A stretch of 64,000 nt of DNA. Source: Rana temporaria (lineage: Eukaryota > Chordata > Amphibia > Anura > Ranidae). The DNA lies in assembly GCF_905171775.1 (NCBI RefSeq), contig NC_053499.1, positions 84,841,169-84,905,168 of the forward strand. Reading direction: 5' to 3'. Every line of letters starts with the position of its first letter. Positions within the stretch are counted from its first letter, which is position 1. The translations under genes and the position numbers were made by a program. The notes beneath the pieces are model-generated. The model made no database searches, had not been told where the DNA came from, and saw only the letters and a program-made list of their open reading frames with translations. Shown one piece after another: positions 1 to 10,505 of this stretch.

Positions 1-659
1 GTCTCTCCACTTGTTATATGAAAGAATCAGCAAACTCTGCATTGAAGATCGTCAGGGGGGTTGAATCGAGATCACGATTTTTTTAACGATTAATTGTGCA
101 GCTCTAGCACGGTATTTGCGCAGCAATTTTTCAAACATGTTTTTTTGGAAAAAAATGTTTCATTCATTAAAAAAACAGTTAGTTAGTTAAGTTAGCACAA
201 TTTTTTTTGGTATCCTAAGCGATGCTTTACATTTTTTTTAGGTTACATGTTTAGAGTTACAGAGGAGGTCTAGTACTAGAATTATTGTTCTCGCTCTAAC
301 GATCGTGGCGTATGTAACCTGTGTGTATCTGGCTCTGATACTACCAGTGCCTACCCAGCCACTGTCTAGTATCTCTCCCCAGCCTGTCCCCACACACCCT
401 CTCACCTGCTGACCTGTGGATGGGGGAATCACTCCTGCAGTGTTATTGTGTTCTGCCAGTGCGTACAATGATCAGTGTTGCTAACTTTAGCTGGCAGCAC
501 TCATTGTTTTAAGAAAAAAAAACAGGCTGGTTGTACTCAAGTTGATTAATAGATTGACTTGTGTAAAACCAGCTAGCCCATACATAGATTGACTATGGCT
601 GGTCTCTGCATAATTGGCGTAATTTCAATCCATGTATGACCCGCTTAACCACTACTCAG
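1..659. other. unassigned left edge
   Basis: No gene or clear terminal repeats are seen. The stretch has poly-A/T runs (around 75-85 and 140-170) and no long reading frame with recognisable protein content. It is probably an old, decayed repeat. Confidence 0.4.
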
Positions 660-1390
660 TCCCTAAATATCCTTCCACTCCTGTACATAGTGCTCACTGT
701 CATACTCTCCACACTCCTCTCCTGTACATAGTGCCCACTGTCATACTCTCCACACTTCTCTCCTATACATAGTACCCACTGTCATACCCTACACACTCCT
801 CTCCTGTACATAGTGCCCACTGTCATACCCTTCACACTCCTCTCCTGTACATAGTGCCTGCTGTCATACACTTCTCTCCTGTACTTAGTGCCCACTGTCG
901 CACCCTCCACACTCCTCTCCTGTACATACTGCTCACTGTCATACCCTCCACACTCCTCTCCTATACATAGTGCCCACTGTCATACCCTCCACACTCCTCT
1001 CCTATACATAGTGTTCACTGTCATACCCTCCACACTCCTCTCCTATACATAGAGCCCACTATCATTCCGTCTACATTCCTCTCCTGTACATACTGCCCAC
1101 TGTCATACCCTCCACACTCCTCTCCTGTACATACTGCCCCATCATACCCTCCACACTTCTCTCTGGTACGTACTACCCTCTGTCATACCCCCTCACTCTT
1201 CCTGTACATACTGCCCATTGTCATACCCTTCACACTCCTCTCCTGTACATAGTGCTTTTTTCCGTACCCTTTGTACTCCTCTCCTGTACATAGTGCCCAA
1301 TGTTAGACCCTCCACATTCCTCTCCCTCACCTGCACATACTTCCCACTTATATACCGTCCATACTCCTCCCCTATGTCGCTTACCCACAA
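660..1390. repeat. 41-bp minisatellite
   Basis: About 17 imperfect head-to-tail copies of a pyrimidine-rich unit with the core CTCCTGTACATAGTGCCCAC and a period close to 41 bp (for example the starts near 709 and 750). Copies diverge by point changes and small deletions, most strongly toward the right end. The reading frames crossing it are by-products of the repeat. Confidence 0.9.
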
Positions 1391-1990
1391 AAACAGTTCT
1401 TTAAAATTATACTGAATATCCTCAATGTTACCAGCTCTAGAATGGACACACTTTTGTTAGTTCAACTAAAGGAAATCTCAGTTCTCATATTTGTTCTGCC
1501 CCATTATTAGTACTCATTTAATTTTGTGATTACTACTATGATGTATGGAGGAACATCGGGGATCTCAGCTACTCTAAATATAGCACTTATATAAAAAAGT
1601 GGCCCGGAAAATATTTTTTAAATGTTGGCAACTGTGCACTTAGGCACTGCCCAAGGGCCACCGTCCACCGGGTCAGTAGGGGGCCCCATGAGAGGCTCCT
1701 GGGATCCTGTGATAATAAAGCGGTAGTAAACTTTCCTGACATTACTACTTTTTAGAGGCCCTGGGGTAGGTTATGCCACAACGTACAAGTATGCACAGCA
1801 TATTAGCACATTAGTGTACACTTCAATTTTCAGACTGAGCCCTCCAGTGCTGCGCTGTGATGAATCAGGCGGGGCCTGGACACTTCCATCTTCACCCGGT
1901 CTTCCTTCTGGGTTCTGTGCCTTTGGTCACTTGCCTTGGCTGGGCTGCGTTCATGTCATTCCCACGCATTTATTTATTATTTATTACACC
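1391..1990. other. unassigned AT-rich stretch
   Basis: No gene or complete element is visible. A short GC-rich patch near 1650-1700 (a run of GGGCC-type motifs) resembles the 'gggccc...' MITE remnants seen elsewhere in the window but has no matching end. Confidence 0.35.
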
Positions 1991-1991
1991 C

Positions 1992-2263
1992 CATTCACAC
2001 CTCTGCGACAAAACGCCTGACGCCGGCCGCTCGTGCCGCTCGTGCCGCTGGAGGGGAGAATTCCCATTGCTGTCTATGAGATGGTTCACATCTCATAGAC
2101 GCCGTACACCTGCGGCATGAAAAAAAGTCTCGGACCCTTTTTTTCAGGCGGCATTGGCGTTCGGCCATACAAAGCAATAGGAAGGATTTGTAAAAAAAAA
2201 GTTACACTATTCGCGGCAAAATACGCCGCGTACGCAGCGTTACTTGTCGCGGAGGTGTGAATG
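1992..2263. mobile_element. MITE with 18-bp inverted ends
   Basis: The left end CATTCACACCTCTGCGAC (1992-2009) is matched in reverse by GTCGCGGAGGTGTGAATG (2246-2263), one mismatch in 18. The interior contains further inverted pieces (ATGAGATG...CATCTCAT near 2078-2098). There is no coding capacity. The superfamily is not determined because no clean target duplication is visible. Confidence 0.75.
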
Positions 2264-2447
2264 CAGCCTAAAAGGCCCCACCAAAATCCTCAGCACCAGG
2301 CCCATGATGTTCTTAATCTGGCCCTGCAGCTGTGAAGGGGTTAGGTATGAATCAACTGCTACAAAACACTGAAAGGTAAAACCAAGACCTGAGTGTGCAT
2401 GAATATAAAAAGTAGTGCTGAGCTGTTGATAAAATTATATGCAAAAG

Positions 2448-2540
2448 TATAAAAATGCACAAGCATAAAAGCAATGAGTATAAAAATGCACAAGCATAAA
2501 AGCAATGAGCATAAAAACGCACAAGCATAAAAGCAATGAT
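2448..2540. repeat. 31-bp tandem repeat, three copies
   Basis: Three adjacent units (2448-2478, 2479-2509, 2510-2540) share the core AATGCACAAGCATAAAAGCA with single-base differences. Confidence 0.9.
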
Positions 2541-2594
2541 AATAGGTGCAAAGTGCAAAATGTTGTGCAAGTGGCAAACTAAATGACGTGCCAA

Positions 2595-3329
2595 ACAATA
2601 TAGGCGCACATTACGCCGCCGTAGCGCAAATAATATACGCTACGCCGACGCAGTGCAGAGAGGCAAGCATGGAATTCACAAAGCCAGTGCTCCCAAAACT
2701 GCGCTGGGTTTCGAAGGCGTAAGTCGGCGTAGGTGGAAGTGGGCGTGAGCCATGCAAATGAGGCATGACCCCATGCAAATGATGGGCCGAGCGCCAGACA
2801 GATACATATCACCAACTGCGCATGCGCCGAGACGAGGATGCATCCCTCTGTGCATGCTCATAACCACGTCGGAACAACTGCCTAAACTGCGCCGGATCAC
2901 TGCCAACGGCGTGAACGTAACCTACGCCCAGCCAGACACACATCCAACGTAAACTACGTAAAATATGCCGGCTTGTGTTCCCTGGTGCAGACCTTTGCAT
3001 GTCTGCTCCTGGGTTATACCTCCTTTATGTGGCTTAACTTTACGCCGGACGTACAACTTACGTGCAGCCTGCGTCGGGTGCACGTACATTAGTGAATCGC
3101 CATATTTCCCTCATTTGCATATTTGAATAGAAAATCAATGGGAGCGCCACACGCGTCCAGCCTAAATGTGCACCCACGCTATGCCGGCAAGTTACGTTGG
3201 TGGGATTAAGCCTATTTTTAGGCGCATCTTAGTTTGTGGGTTCGGCGCACAGATACGATGGCGCACATTTGAACTTACGTCGGCGTATCTTGTTCTACGT
3301 TGGCGTAAGTGCTTTGTGAATCTGGGCCA
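2595..3329. mobile_element. decayed palindromic MITE of the CCAGATTCAC family
   Basis: The right end reads TTTGTGAATCTGGGCCA (3313-3329), the same terminal signature as the complete elements at 61956-63352. The body is rich in ACGCCG/CGGCGT motifs on both arms, typical of that family here. The left end is truncated, so no inverted terminal pair can be closed. Confidence 0.6.
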
Positions 3330-3810
3330 TAGTGTCCAAATAAACCTCAAATGCTGAAGAGGTATGTAACACAATGCAAAATAATCATGGAAAAAAAATC
3401 AAATAGTACAAGTACAAACGACATTTGCTGTAAAACAATCACATCTGCTAAGAAATATGTAAAATAAGCATGAAATTAAATGCAAAGGTGAAAGTGGTAA
3501 ATGCCAAAATGTGATGCAAAAATAAAATAAAAAGTTCAAAATGTGCAATCGCACATAAAAAGTGATGTGTGCAATGCTCGGCGGCTTCAACACAGAACTC
3601 GACGAGGAACTCGTTTGGCACGTCGAGTTCCTCGGACGTGTGTACGGGCCTCAGTGTATCCAGCGTAATCCAGCCTGCCTGGATGGTGCCTTGGGTAATC
3701 CCTGGATGTGGTCCCTGGTTGTGGGGAGCGGCTTTTACGTCCGTGGTGTAAGGGGTCTCCGGATGCCATGCATATATGATAGCAGGGAAGGTAAAACGAA
3801 TCCCAGGATA
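3330..3810. other. unassigned, with short MITE scrap
   Basis: AT-rich with no gene. A short foldback at about 3580-3635 (AACTCGACGAGGAACTCG ... GTCGAGTTCCTCGGACGTG) looks like the end of a 'gtacacacg' Harbinger-type MITE that lost its partner. Confidence 0.4.
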
Positions 3811-4146
3811 GTGTAGTATGTTTTAACTACAATTGCGTTTATTGCATAAAAAGTATACAAGGTACTCACATTCAAACAGAAACGTGTATTCACGAGCGCC
3901 GAGCTCGCCTGAATCATTTCCGGTTGCCTCTACGTCCCTACATGTATCATCAGTGATCACGTGACTTCATCAGGGGCCTGATGAAGTCACGTGATCGCCG
4001 ACGATACATGTAGAGACGTAGTGGCAACCTGAAGTGACGCAGGCGAGCTTGGCACTCGTGGATATACGTTTCGTTTACTGTTTGAATGTGAGTACCTTGT
4101 ATACTTTTTATGCAATAAATGCAATTGTAGTTAAAACATACTACAC
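3811..4146. mobile_element. 336-bp foldback element
   Basis: The two arms (3811-3974 and 3977-4146) are near-perfect inverted copies, beginning GTGTAGTATGTTTTAACTAC and ending with its reverse complement, with the centre at CAGG-GG-CCTG. The right arm holds CCTGATGAAGTCACGTGATC, which resembles the start of a hammerhead ribozyme core (see findings). It lies immediately left of the LINE 5' end. Confidence 0.85.
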
Positions 4147-4148
4147 AA

Positions 4149-4806
4149 CGGGGGGTGGAGCAACAACATGGCGCCGTAGAGCAGTGAACAAGCAGCTGCT
4201 CTAAGCTCCATGAATCCCTCCAGTCGAAATACAAATACAAGTACCTCTAAAAAAAACGTGACCCATGCTGGTATTCGATAACTTAATGGTCCTTTTCTGC
4301 TGGACCTGCTGATGTTAAGAGAGGTCTATTGGCCCTGCGGCATGGCAGTTCCTTGTTAGTTGCCCCTGATTTGGAGCGGAAGGACCGGAGGACTCGGGAG
4401 ACAAGGCATAGGACGGAAGGCGCACCCAGCTGATTACACCTAAGGCTGACTACCTTGAACATCCTAAGGGCGGAGAGAGTGAGAGGCCGAGTATACCCGA
4501 GCGGTGCCGATCGTAACCCACGTGAGCGGGATCGGAAGTTCTCAGGGCCTTTCGGCGACCCTCGGGAGTAAGTGAGAGGGAGCTCTATAGAGGATTTAGT
4601 CAAGAAGCCGAGGCTGTGGCGAGCTGGCTACACGCTCCGTGTTATAGGAAGTCCAAGCCCCAAGCTCCGTGGCCCGAAGTACAGGAGATGAATCACTGAA
4701 CCGGACTTGAGAGGTTAAGGGTAAGGTATAAAATAAGGCATTACCTACCTATCTTCTGCTGTGGACTGTGAGGCAATATCTTGGTCGTTTCTGACAGCCA
4801 GATTAT
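4149..4806 (+). other. LINE 5' leader, part 1
   Basis: GC-rich, with no long reading frame. It begins GGGGGTGGAGCAACAACATGG, which is like the 5' ends of L1-type elements. It is interrupted by the MITE at 4807 and continues at 6503. Confidence 0.55.
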
Positions 4807-4999
4807 CGTATTTTTTCGCTCCATAAGACACATTTTTTCCCCCAAAAAAATGGGGAGAAATGTCTGTGCATCTTATAGAGCGAATATTGACCAGACCCGA
4901 CCCAGATACAAGCTATCTTCCTGGCTCTGTGCCTCTGTCTGTGACTGCACGGCTCTGTCTTTCCTCTCCTCTCTGACCACCGGGAACGGAGTGTGTTAA

Positions 5000-5390
5000 A
5001 GGAGTTGTAAAGGAAAAAAATATTTTGCCTGAAATTAATAGTCTCTGTTCTCTCATTCACTTCCTGGTTTGCATCACTCGTTCATGAAAGAACTACATTT
5101 CCCAGTATGAATTGCAGCACGCCCAGTAATTCACACCTCCTTGAAGTCTCTAACATGTAGAGAGCATCCTGCCGCACAGATGTAGTTCCCAGGAGGGGGC
5201 GAGCACATTACTGACCACCGCAGTAAACCCTCCCGTCACGGTGGTCAGTAAAATCAGACAAGCAGGACGTTAACAAAACAGAGAAGAAATAGAGCAACTT
5301 CTGAGCACAAATGAACAACGAGGAAGTGAAAAGAGGAATCTCTGCAGGTAAAGGATGCTTATTATGAAAAAAAAATCCTTTACAACCCCT
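5000..5390. mobile_element. TTAA-flanked MITE (Kolobok-like ends)
   Basis: It is flanked by TTAA at 4996-4999 and 5391-5394. The ends are AGGAGTTGTAAAGG and CCTTTACAACCCCT, inverted with one mismatch. TTAA duplication with purine-rich ends fits Kolobok; piggyBac is the alternative. It is nested inside the 4807-6502 MITE. Confidence 0.8.
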
Positions 5391-5891
5391 TTAAGACTGC
5401 CTGTGATTGGCGCTGCACAGCTGCTTGTATAGACATGGACATCAGCCACCTGTCTGGCTCTGTTCTTCCACTCCAGACTGCATAGCACTGTCCCTCTTCC
5501 CCCCTCACCTCCCCAACCATCAGGAAAGGAATGTGGCTATTTAACATCACAGTTTGAGAGTGGGAACCTCCTCACACATCCTCCGTGAATATCTCACTGT
5601 CTCTACACAGGATCAGGGTCGGTGACAGCCAGCCATTCATCCCCCTCGGGACTGCAGAGGCTGATATGCTAGTCATGAGTTACTGGGATTTCCAGGCTTC
5701 TCTCCATTTGATCATAATGTTTAGGAAAGGATACATTTGTCATTAAAGCTTGTTACTTTTTACTAGGAATGTTTTGGTTTATTGTCAAAACACTGCTCCT
5801 TGTGTTGTTTTTTTTCACTGGGGTTGCAGATCCTATATAAGTTCACCACATTATTTATTTAATAAACTACCTTTTTTACATGGAACTTTTA

Positions 5892-6342
5892 GGCCCCGTA
5901 CACACGACCAGATCTATCCGCTGGGATTTATCCGCGAATCAGTTCCAGCGGATAGATCCGGTCGTGTGTAGGCCCGAGCGGACAAATCCAGCCGACGGAT
6001 TTCCAGCTGATAAAAATTTTGTAGCATGCTACAAAATCTATCCGCTGGAATCCTGTCCTTTGGACTTATCCGGTCGTCTGTACAGACTCACTGGATAAGT
6101 CCGTCCGCTCCCCATCCCTCGCATGCGTCGGAATGATTCGACGCATGCGTGGAAGTATTTACCTTCCAGCGTCGCGCACGTTGTCGCGACGGCGGTGCAA
6201 CACGTGACCGCGGATATTTTCCGCGCGGATTTTGATCCGATGGTGTGTACAAGCCATCGGATCAAAATCCGGAGGGGAAATGTCCGATGGAAATGGTCCG
6301 GCGGACCGTTTCCATCGGATAACCCCTCGTCTGTACGAGGAC
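5892..6342. mobile_element. Harbinger-type MITE with TTA duplication
   Basis: TTA at 5889-5891 and 6343-6345 flanks ends GGCCCCGTACACACGA and TCGTCTGTACGAGGAC (inverted, imperfect). A 3-bp TTA target and 'cgtacacac' ends fit PIF/Harbinger. The interior is a set of long inverted arms (CGGATTTTGATCCGATGG and its complement near 6225-6285). Confidence 0.8.
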
Positions 6343-6502
6343 TTAGAGGCTGTTAACCATTGCACAATCGGCAAGACTGTCATTTTTTTCCCCATATTTA
6401 CATTGAGACCATTTGGTTTAGAATATTTTTTTTCTTGTTTTCCTCCTCTAAAACCTGTGTGCGTCTTATGGTCAGGTGCGTCTTATGGAGCGAAAAATAT
6501 GG

Positions 6503-7363
6503 TAAGTGCAGCAAGTGGACATAAGTAAAGGTGCAGAGAGCCTTAGCAGACAGACAGACTGGGGGCAATTGACTGTCAGTATAATCCTCCGGCACATATA
6601 AAAGGCACATATAAAAGGCCATATAAGGTTTCTTTTTTTTTTTCGGGCTATTAGGAATGCAGGATGGATACGGGTGCCTTGCAAATAGTCCATTGAAGTA
6701 AAGTATCTGTTCTCCTGAATCGGCACCTCTGAAGTTACCTGAGGAGCCAACTGGGAAGACACGGACATAGGACACTCAGTATCCATACGAGACTAAGTTA
6801 GATACTTAAGGGGGTCTAATTGTTGGCCCTAATATTTTTTTTTTTTGGTTATCTTTTCCGAGATCTCCAATAACCCTCAGACGTGATAAAGGGGAAGGAA
6901 GAGGAGTGGAAAAGGAAAAGGTTTATTTTTAAGAATTAACTTTGGAGGTTGAGTGATAAGAAAAGATCCAGAAGTGACTGAAACAACTATTATGATATAG
7001 AGAGCATACTTAATATACCAGCAGAGAATTGGTGTGAGAGACAGGGATACCTGATATATGATATCTTGATCTTAGAGTTTTGTATGGTTCGGACGAAAAA
7101 GAAAAATATATAATTCAAATTTTATTTTTTTTGCTTGTTTGTGTTTTATTTTATTTTTTTAGGCCTGCAAAACTGGTCATTGGAGGACAGGTAGGGTGTA
7201 TACATACTTGTTCTTGTCTGAATATATTTTCTTACTGAATCTATAAATTTACCTATTGAGTATTTATCATAACCATATGTGTATTGGCTCTGAAAGGAGT
7301 GCCTGGCTATCAGGGGTTATTAGTGGAACCGAGGGCTCTTTGGGTATATAATCCAAGGAAAAA
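6503..7363 (+). other. LINE 5' leader, part 2
   Basis: A continuation of the LINE leader after the MITE. It is AT-rich with poly-T runs at 6629-6642 and 6834-6846. The reading frames on the minus strand here have no recognisable family. It ends at the ORF1 start codon. Confidence 0.5.
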
Positions 7364-8163
7364 ATGGTGAAGAAGGCCCCTAAAGTGAACCAGGGGGAGG
7401 GTGCAAGCCGTACCACTATAAAATCTTATTTAGTTGCAGAAGGGACAGATAAAATAGCTGAGAGCCCCAGTAAGAAAGTAGAATCGGTATTAGTGACACC
7501 TGCAAAAAATAAGAACAAAGAACAAAAAAGTGCAATAACGGAAAGAGCCAATATGGATTGGATAGAGATAAGAAATGCTCGGTATAAACTTGAGGATCAA
7601 GAGAACCGTAGCAGAAGGAAAAATCTTCGGGTAAGAAGACTCCCTGAAGAAGAGGTAAAAGACACAGTATTAGGAGATGTGCTACGAGAGATATTCAATA
7701 TGGCTTTAAAGCGTGAAACAACTGCACCAAAGCGTTTTGAAAGGGTACATAGAATACAAAGGTCATATAATGAAAATAGGGACTTTTCAAGGGACACTAT
7801 AGTAAGATTCTATGATTATGATCAAAAAGATCAAGTCTCTCAAAGCACAAGGAACTCTGCCCCCATGGAATACAAAGCATCTAACAAACTTATTTTTGCA
7901 GACCTGGCGCCAGAGACATTAGTCCGTAAAAGGGCACTGAAGCCTTTAACAAGCCATCTACGGGCAAAGGACATTCCTTAAAGGTGGGGGTTTCCATCAT
8001 GCCTATCAGTGAAATACCAAGGGGTCTCAGCTTACGTACAATTGCCAGAAGATATTAAGGAATTATGTGATAGATTGAATATACAATTTATACAAGTGGA
8101 TAACTGGGAAAAGAGACCACCAGCATGGAGAAGGTGGAAAGATTCGGTTTTGAATAGAGAATA
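7364..8163 (+). pseudogene. LINE ORF1 (L1-type RNA-binding protein), one stop
   Basis: ORF1p of L1-type LINEs is an RNA-binding, trimer-forming chaperone that coats the element RNA in a cytoplasmic particle. The frame starts MVKKAPK. A charged, probably coiled-coil stretch (residues about 65-85) precedes an RRM with the hallmark NLRVRRLPE (about residue 87 on) and FERVHRI. A TAA at 7979-7981 interrupts it just before the conserved WGFPSCLSVKYQG block, which is in the same frame. The C-terminal domain then runs on to a natural stop at 8161-8163. So there is a single nonsense change, with about 266 codons in all. The start is chosen because it is the first ATG ahead of the conserved region. Confidence 0.85.
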
Positions 8164-8277
8164 GATGATAAAGGAATTTTAAAATAGAATGAGGAGAATA
8201 ATAAAGAATAAGTGAATTCACCTGGGGGGGGGTGGAGTAGTTATGTTCACCTGTGCTTTGGGGCTGACTTCACTTAA

Positions 8278-8794
8278 AGCGGGAGTTCACCCATTTTAAA
8301 AAAAAAAAAAATCTCCCCTTAGCTTCCTGCTCGTTCAGTCTAGGGGAATCGGCTATTTATATTAAAATATGAGCAGTACTTACCCGTTTTCGAGCTGCAT
8401 CTTCTTCCGTCGCTTCCGGGTATGGGTCTTCGGGAGCGGGCGTTCCTTCTTGATTGACATTCTTCCGAGAGGCTTCCGACGGTCGCATCCATCGCGTCAC
8501 TCGTAGCCGAAAGAAGCCGAACGTCGGTGCGGCTCTATACTGCGCCTGCGCACCGACGTTCGGCTTCTTTCGGAAAATCGTGACGCGATGGATGCGACCG
8601 TCGGAAGCCTCTCGGAAGCCTGTCAATCAAGAAGGAACGCCCATTCCCGAAGCCCATACCCGGAAGCGACGGAGAGGATGCGTCTCGTAAACGGGTAAGT
8701 ACTGCACATATTTTAAAATAAATAGCCGATTCCCCTAGAGAAAACGAGCAGGAATCTAAGGGGGAAAAGTGCCCTCTAAGGGTGAACCCCCGCT
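8278..8794. mobile_element. TTAA-flanked palindromic MITE
   Basis: TTAA at 8274-8277 and 8795-8798 flanks AGCGGGAGTTCACCC and its near-perfect reverse GGGTGAACCCCCGCT. The centre is a strong hairpin (arms around 8460-8535 and 8550-8625). It is inserted in the LINE spacer between ORF1 and ORF2. There is no coding capacity; the mirrored 80-90-residue frames are artefacts of the palindrome. Kolobok-like by target site. Confidence 0.85.
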
Positions 8795-8798
8795 TTAA

Positions 8799-9201
8799 GA
8801 GGATGGGGTCCCGGGTATAGGTGGACATATAAGGCACCCCACAGCAGAGCCCGCTTGGCAGAGCCCCTGGTGGGGCGCAGGCAGAGGGAGTCCTAACATT
8901 GATTTGCAATGTGATTGGGGAGATGGGGGGTATGTGCGGTCTCATGTTGCCCTATTTGAGTTATTTAAGGTATGTGTTGATGGTTTGTTATTAACTGTAA
9001 GTTTGGATAGACATCCCCTGAAGGAAAGGATATTCTCTAAGAAACGAAGATTGGAAGTGATCTCCCAGAAAGGATAATCTCTAAGAAACGAAGATTGGAA
9101 GCAATCTCCCAGAAGGAAGAAGGGATTCTAGGACCCTTCTTCACCTGGCAGTGTCTGATATAATGCTATCTGTATGGTATAAAGGAACTAAATTATAGAA
9201 T
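8799..9201 (+). other. LINE spacer between ORF1 and ORF2
   Basis: No gene. A near-duplicate of about 48 bp is visible (TCTCTAAGAAACGAAGATTG at about 9034 and 9080), a small tandem duplication of LINE sequence. Confidence 0.5.
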
Positions 9202-9559
9202 ATGTCAGCTATGAAAATAGTCAGGTACAACGTGCGAGGGTTAAATAGCCCAAATAAGCGATACCAGATACTGCAGGAGATGAAGGGATTGTCGGCTAAA
9301 ATAGTATTTTTACAAGAAACCCATATGAAGTTGACATCTAAGACTAGAATATATTCAAAAGACTTTCCTACTTGGATACATAGTTATTCTCCCAGCAAGA
9401 GATCAAAAGAAATTGTGATAGGGTTTGATAAAAATACACGTTTTATATTGGAAGCCATGGAATCTGATCCAGAGGGAAGATATCTTTTTATAAAAGGTTC
9501 CTTATTTAATATGAAATATACTTTGGTAAATGTTTATTGTCCCAATGTACGCCCAGCAG
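9202..9559 (+). pseudogene. LINE ORF2, endonuclease N-terminus (piece 1)
   Basis: The start of the L1-type ORF2, whose apurinic-type endonuclease nicks target DNA for target-primed reverse transcription. Motifs: NVRGLNSPNKR (about residue 9), IVFLQETHMK (about 33) with the metal-binding E, and TLVNVYCPN (about 108). The frame is open to 9559, where the hAT element enters between codons for RPA and V. It continues at 28861 in register. Confidence 0.9.
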
Positions 9560-9943
9560 TAGGGATGAGCTTTGTGTTCGATTCGTACGTATGTTCGACT
9601 CGAACATTGTCTGTTCGTACGTTCAACGAAATTCTAACAAAATGGGTCGTTCGTGCCAAATTTGAGTGACGCGCAACGGCCCATAATTCCCTGCGGCATT
9701 GCGCGCTGATGATTGGTCAAGCATGCACTATGACCATGCATGCTTGGCCAATCACAGCGCACAAAAAACGGAGAACAATAATTGGCCAAAGCCAGGATGG
9801 CTCAGGGGGTTTAGTACATGCCCCACACTATATAAGGCCACCTGCAAGGCGGCCGCGTGTAGTGTGTTGCGGTGTTGTTACAGATCAGACAGTCAGTCAG
9901 TTAGAGAGAGAGAGATAGAGAGAGACACTGGGGCTGATTTACC

Positions 9944-10505
9944 AAGCCTTTACTCCATGACTCATGGAGTAAAAGCAGGAGTAGCAGCCGTTTGGCCATT
10001 TACTAAAGAAATACGCTGCTAGTGCAGTGTATTTCCCTAGTTACTAATGTGCTCCGTGCGCCCAGGAGAGGGTGCATTGTGCACCAGTACAGACCTGGCG
10101 CACGGCACATTAAACTGTAAATTGCGGGGGGTTGGGCGGGAGTTTATTAGGGGGGGAGGTGGGGGGATGCAGGGGAAGTGAAGTGACATGTGTTTTAAAG
10201 TGTTTGGCGGGCCGAATTGAAAGGGAAAGTGTTTTTTGAAAACAGATCCCCGTACGCTTGCACAGTGCGCCTGAACCTCGGGAGGTTCATTTGCATACTG
10301 GGCATGCGCAGAGAGAAAAGTCAGGGATTCCCGTGCGCCTTGTCAGTACGCCGTGAAAATCTTGGTAAATACCAAGCGGCGTACCCGTGATTGCGCTGCG
10401 TGACGCGGCGCACGGGAATCTCCGAGCTGTTTTCAGCCCTGAAGGGGAACTCGGTGCCAAATTTCAAACTTGAAATCGGCGCGGGTCCCCCTTCAGGGCT
10501 ACATT
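9944..10505. other. left flank of composite insertion
   Basis: No gene. GC-rich, with repeated CGCGGCGCAC/GTGCGCC motifs and two TTGGTAAATACCAAG-type short hairpins (near 10360). It is part of the MITE body. Confidence 0.45.

Larger units (their letters stand above)
4807..6502. mobile_element. MITE with TCGCTCCATAAGAC ends
   Basis: The left end CGTATTTTTTCGCTCCATAA (4807 on) and the right end (TTATGGAGCGAAAAATATGG to 6502) are inverted copies of a terminal signature that I recall from several vertebrate genomes. The element is swollen by two nested MITEs (5000-5390 and 5892-6342). No coding capacity is seen. The superfamily is uncertain. Confidence 0.75.

Noticed and set aside
660..1390. CRISPR-like array
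   Set aside because: Units are contiguous 41-bp tandem copies with no unique spacers, in a vertebrate-type genome. It is a minisatellite.
4283..4603. 106-codon minus-strand frame in the LINE leader
   Set aside because: No family resemblance, opposite to the element's coding direction, and in GC-rich sequence where open frames are common.
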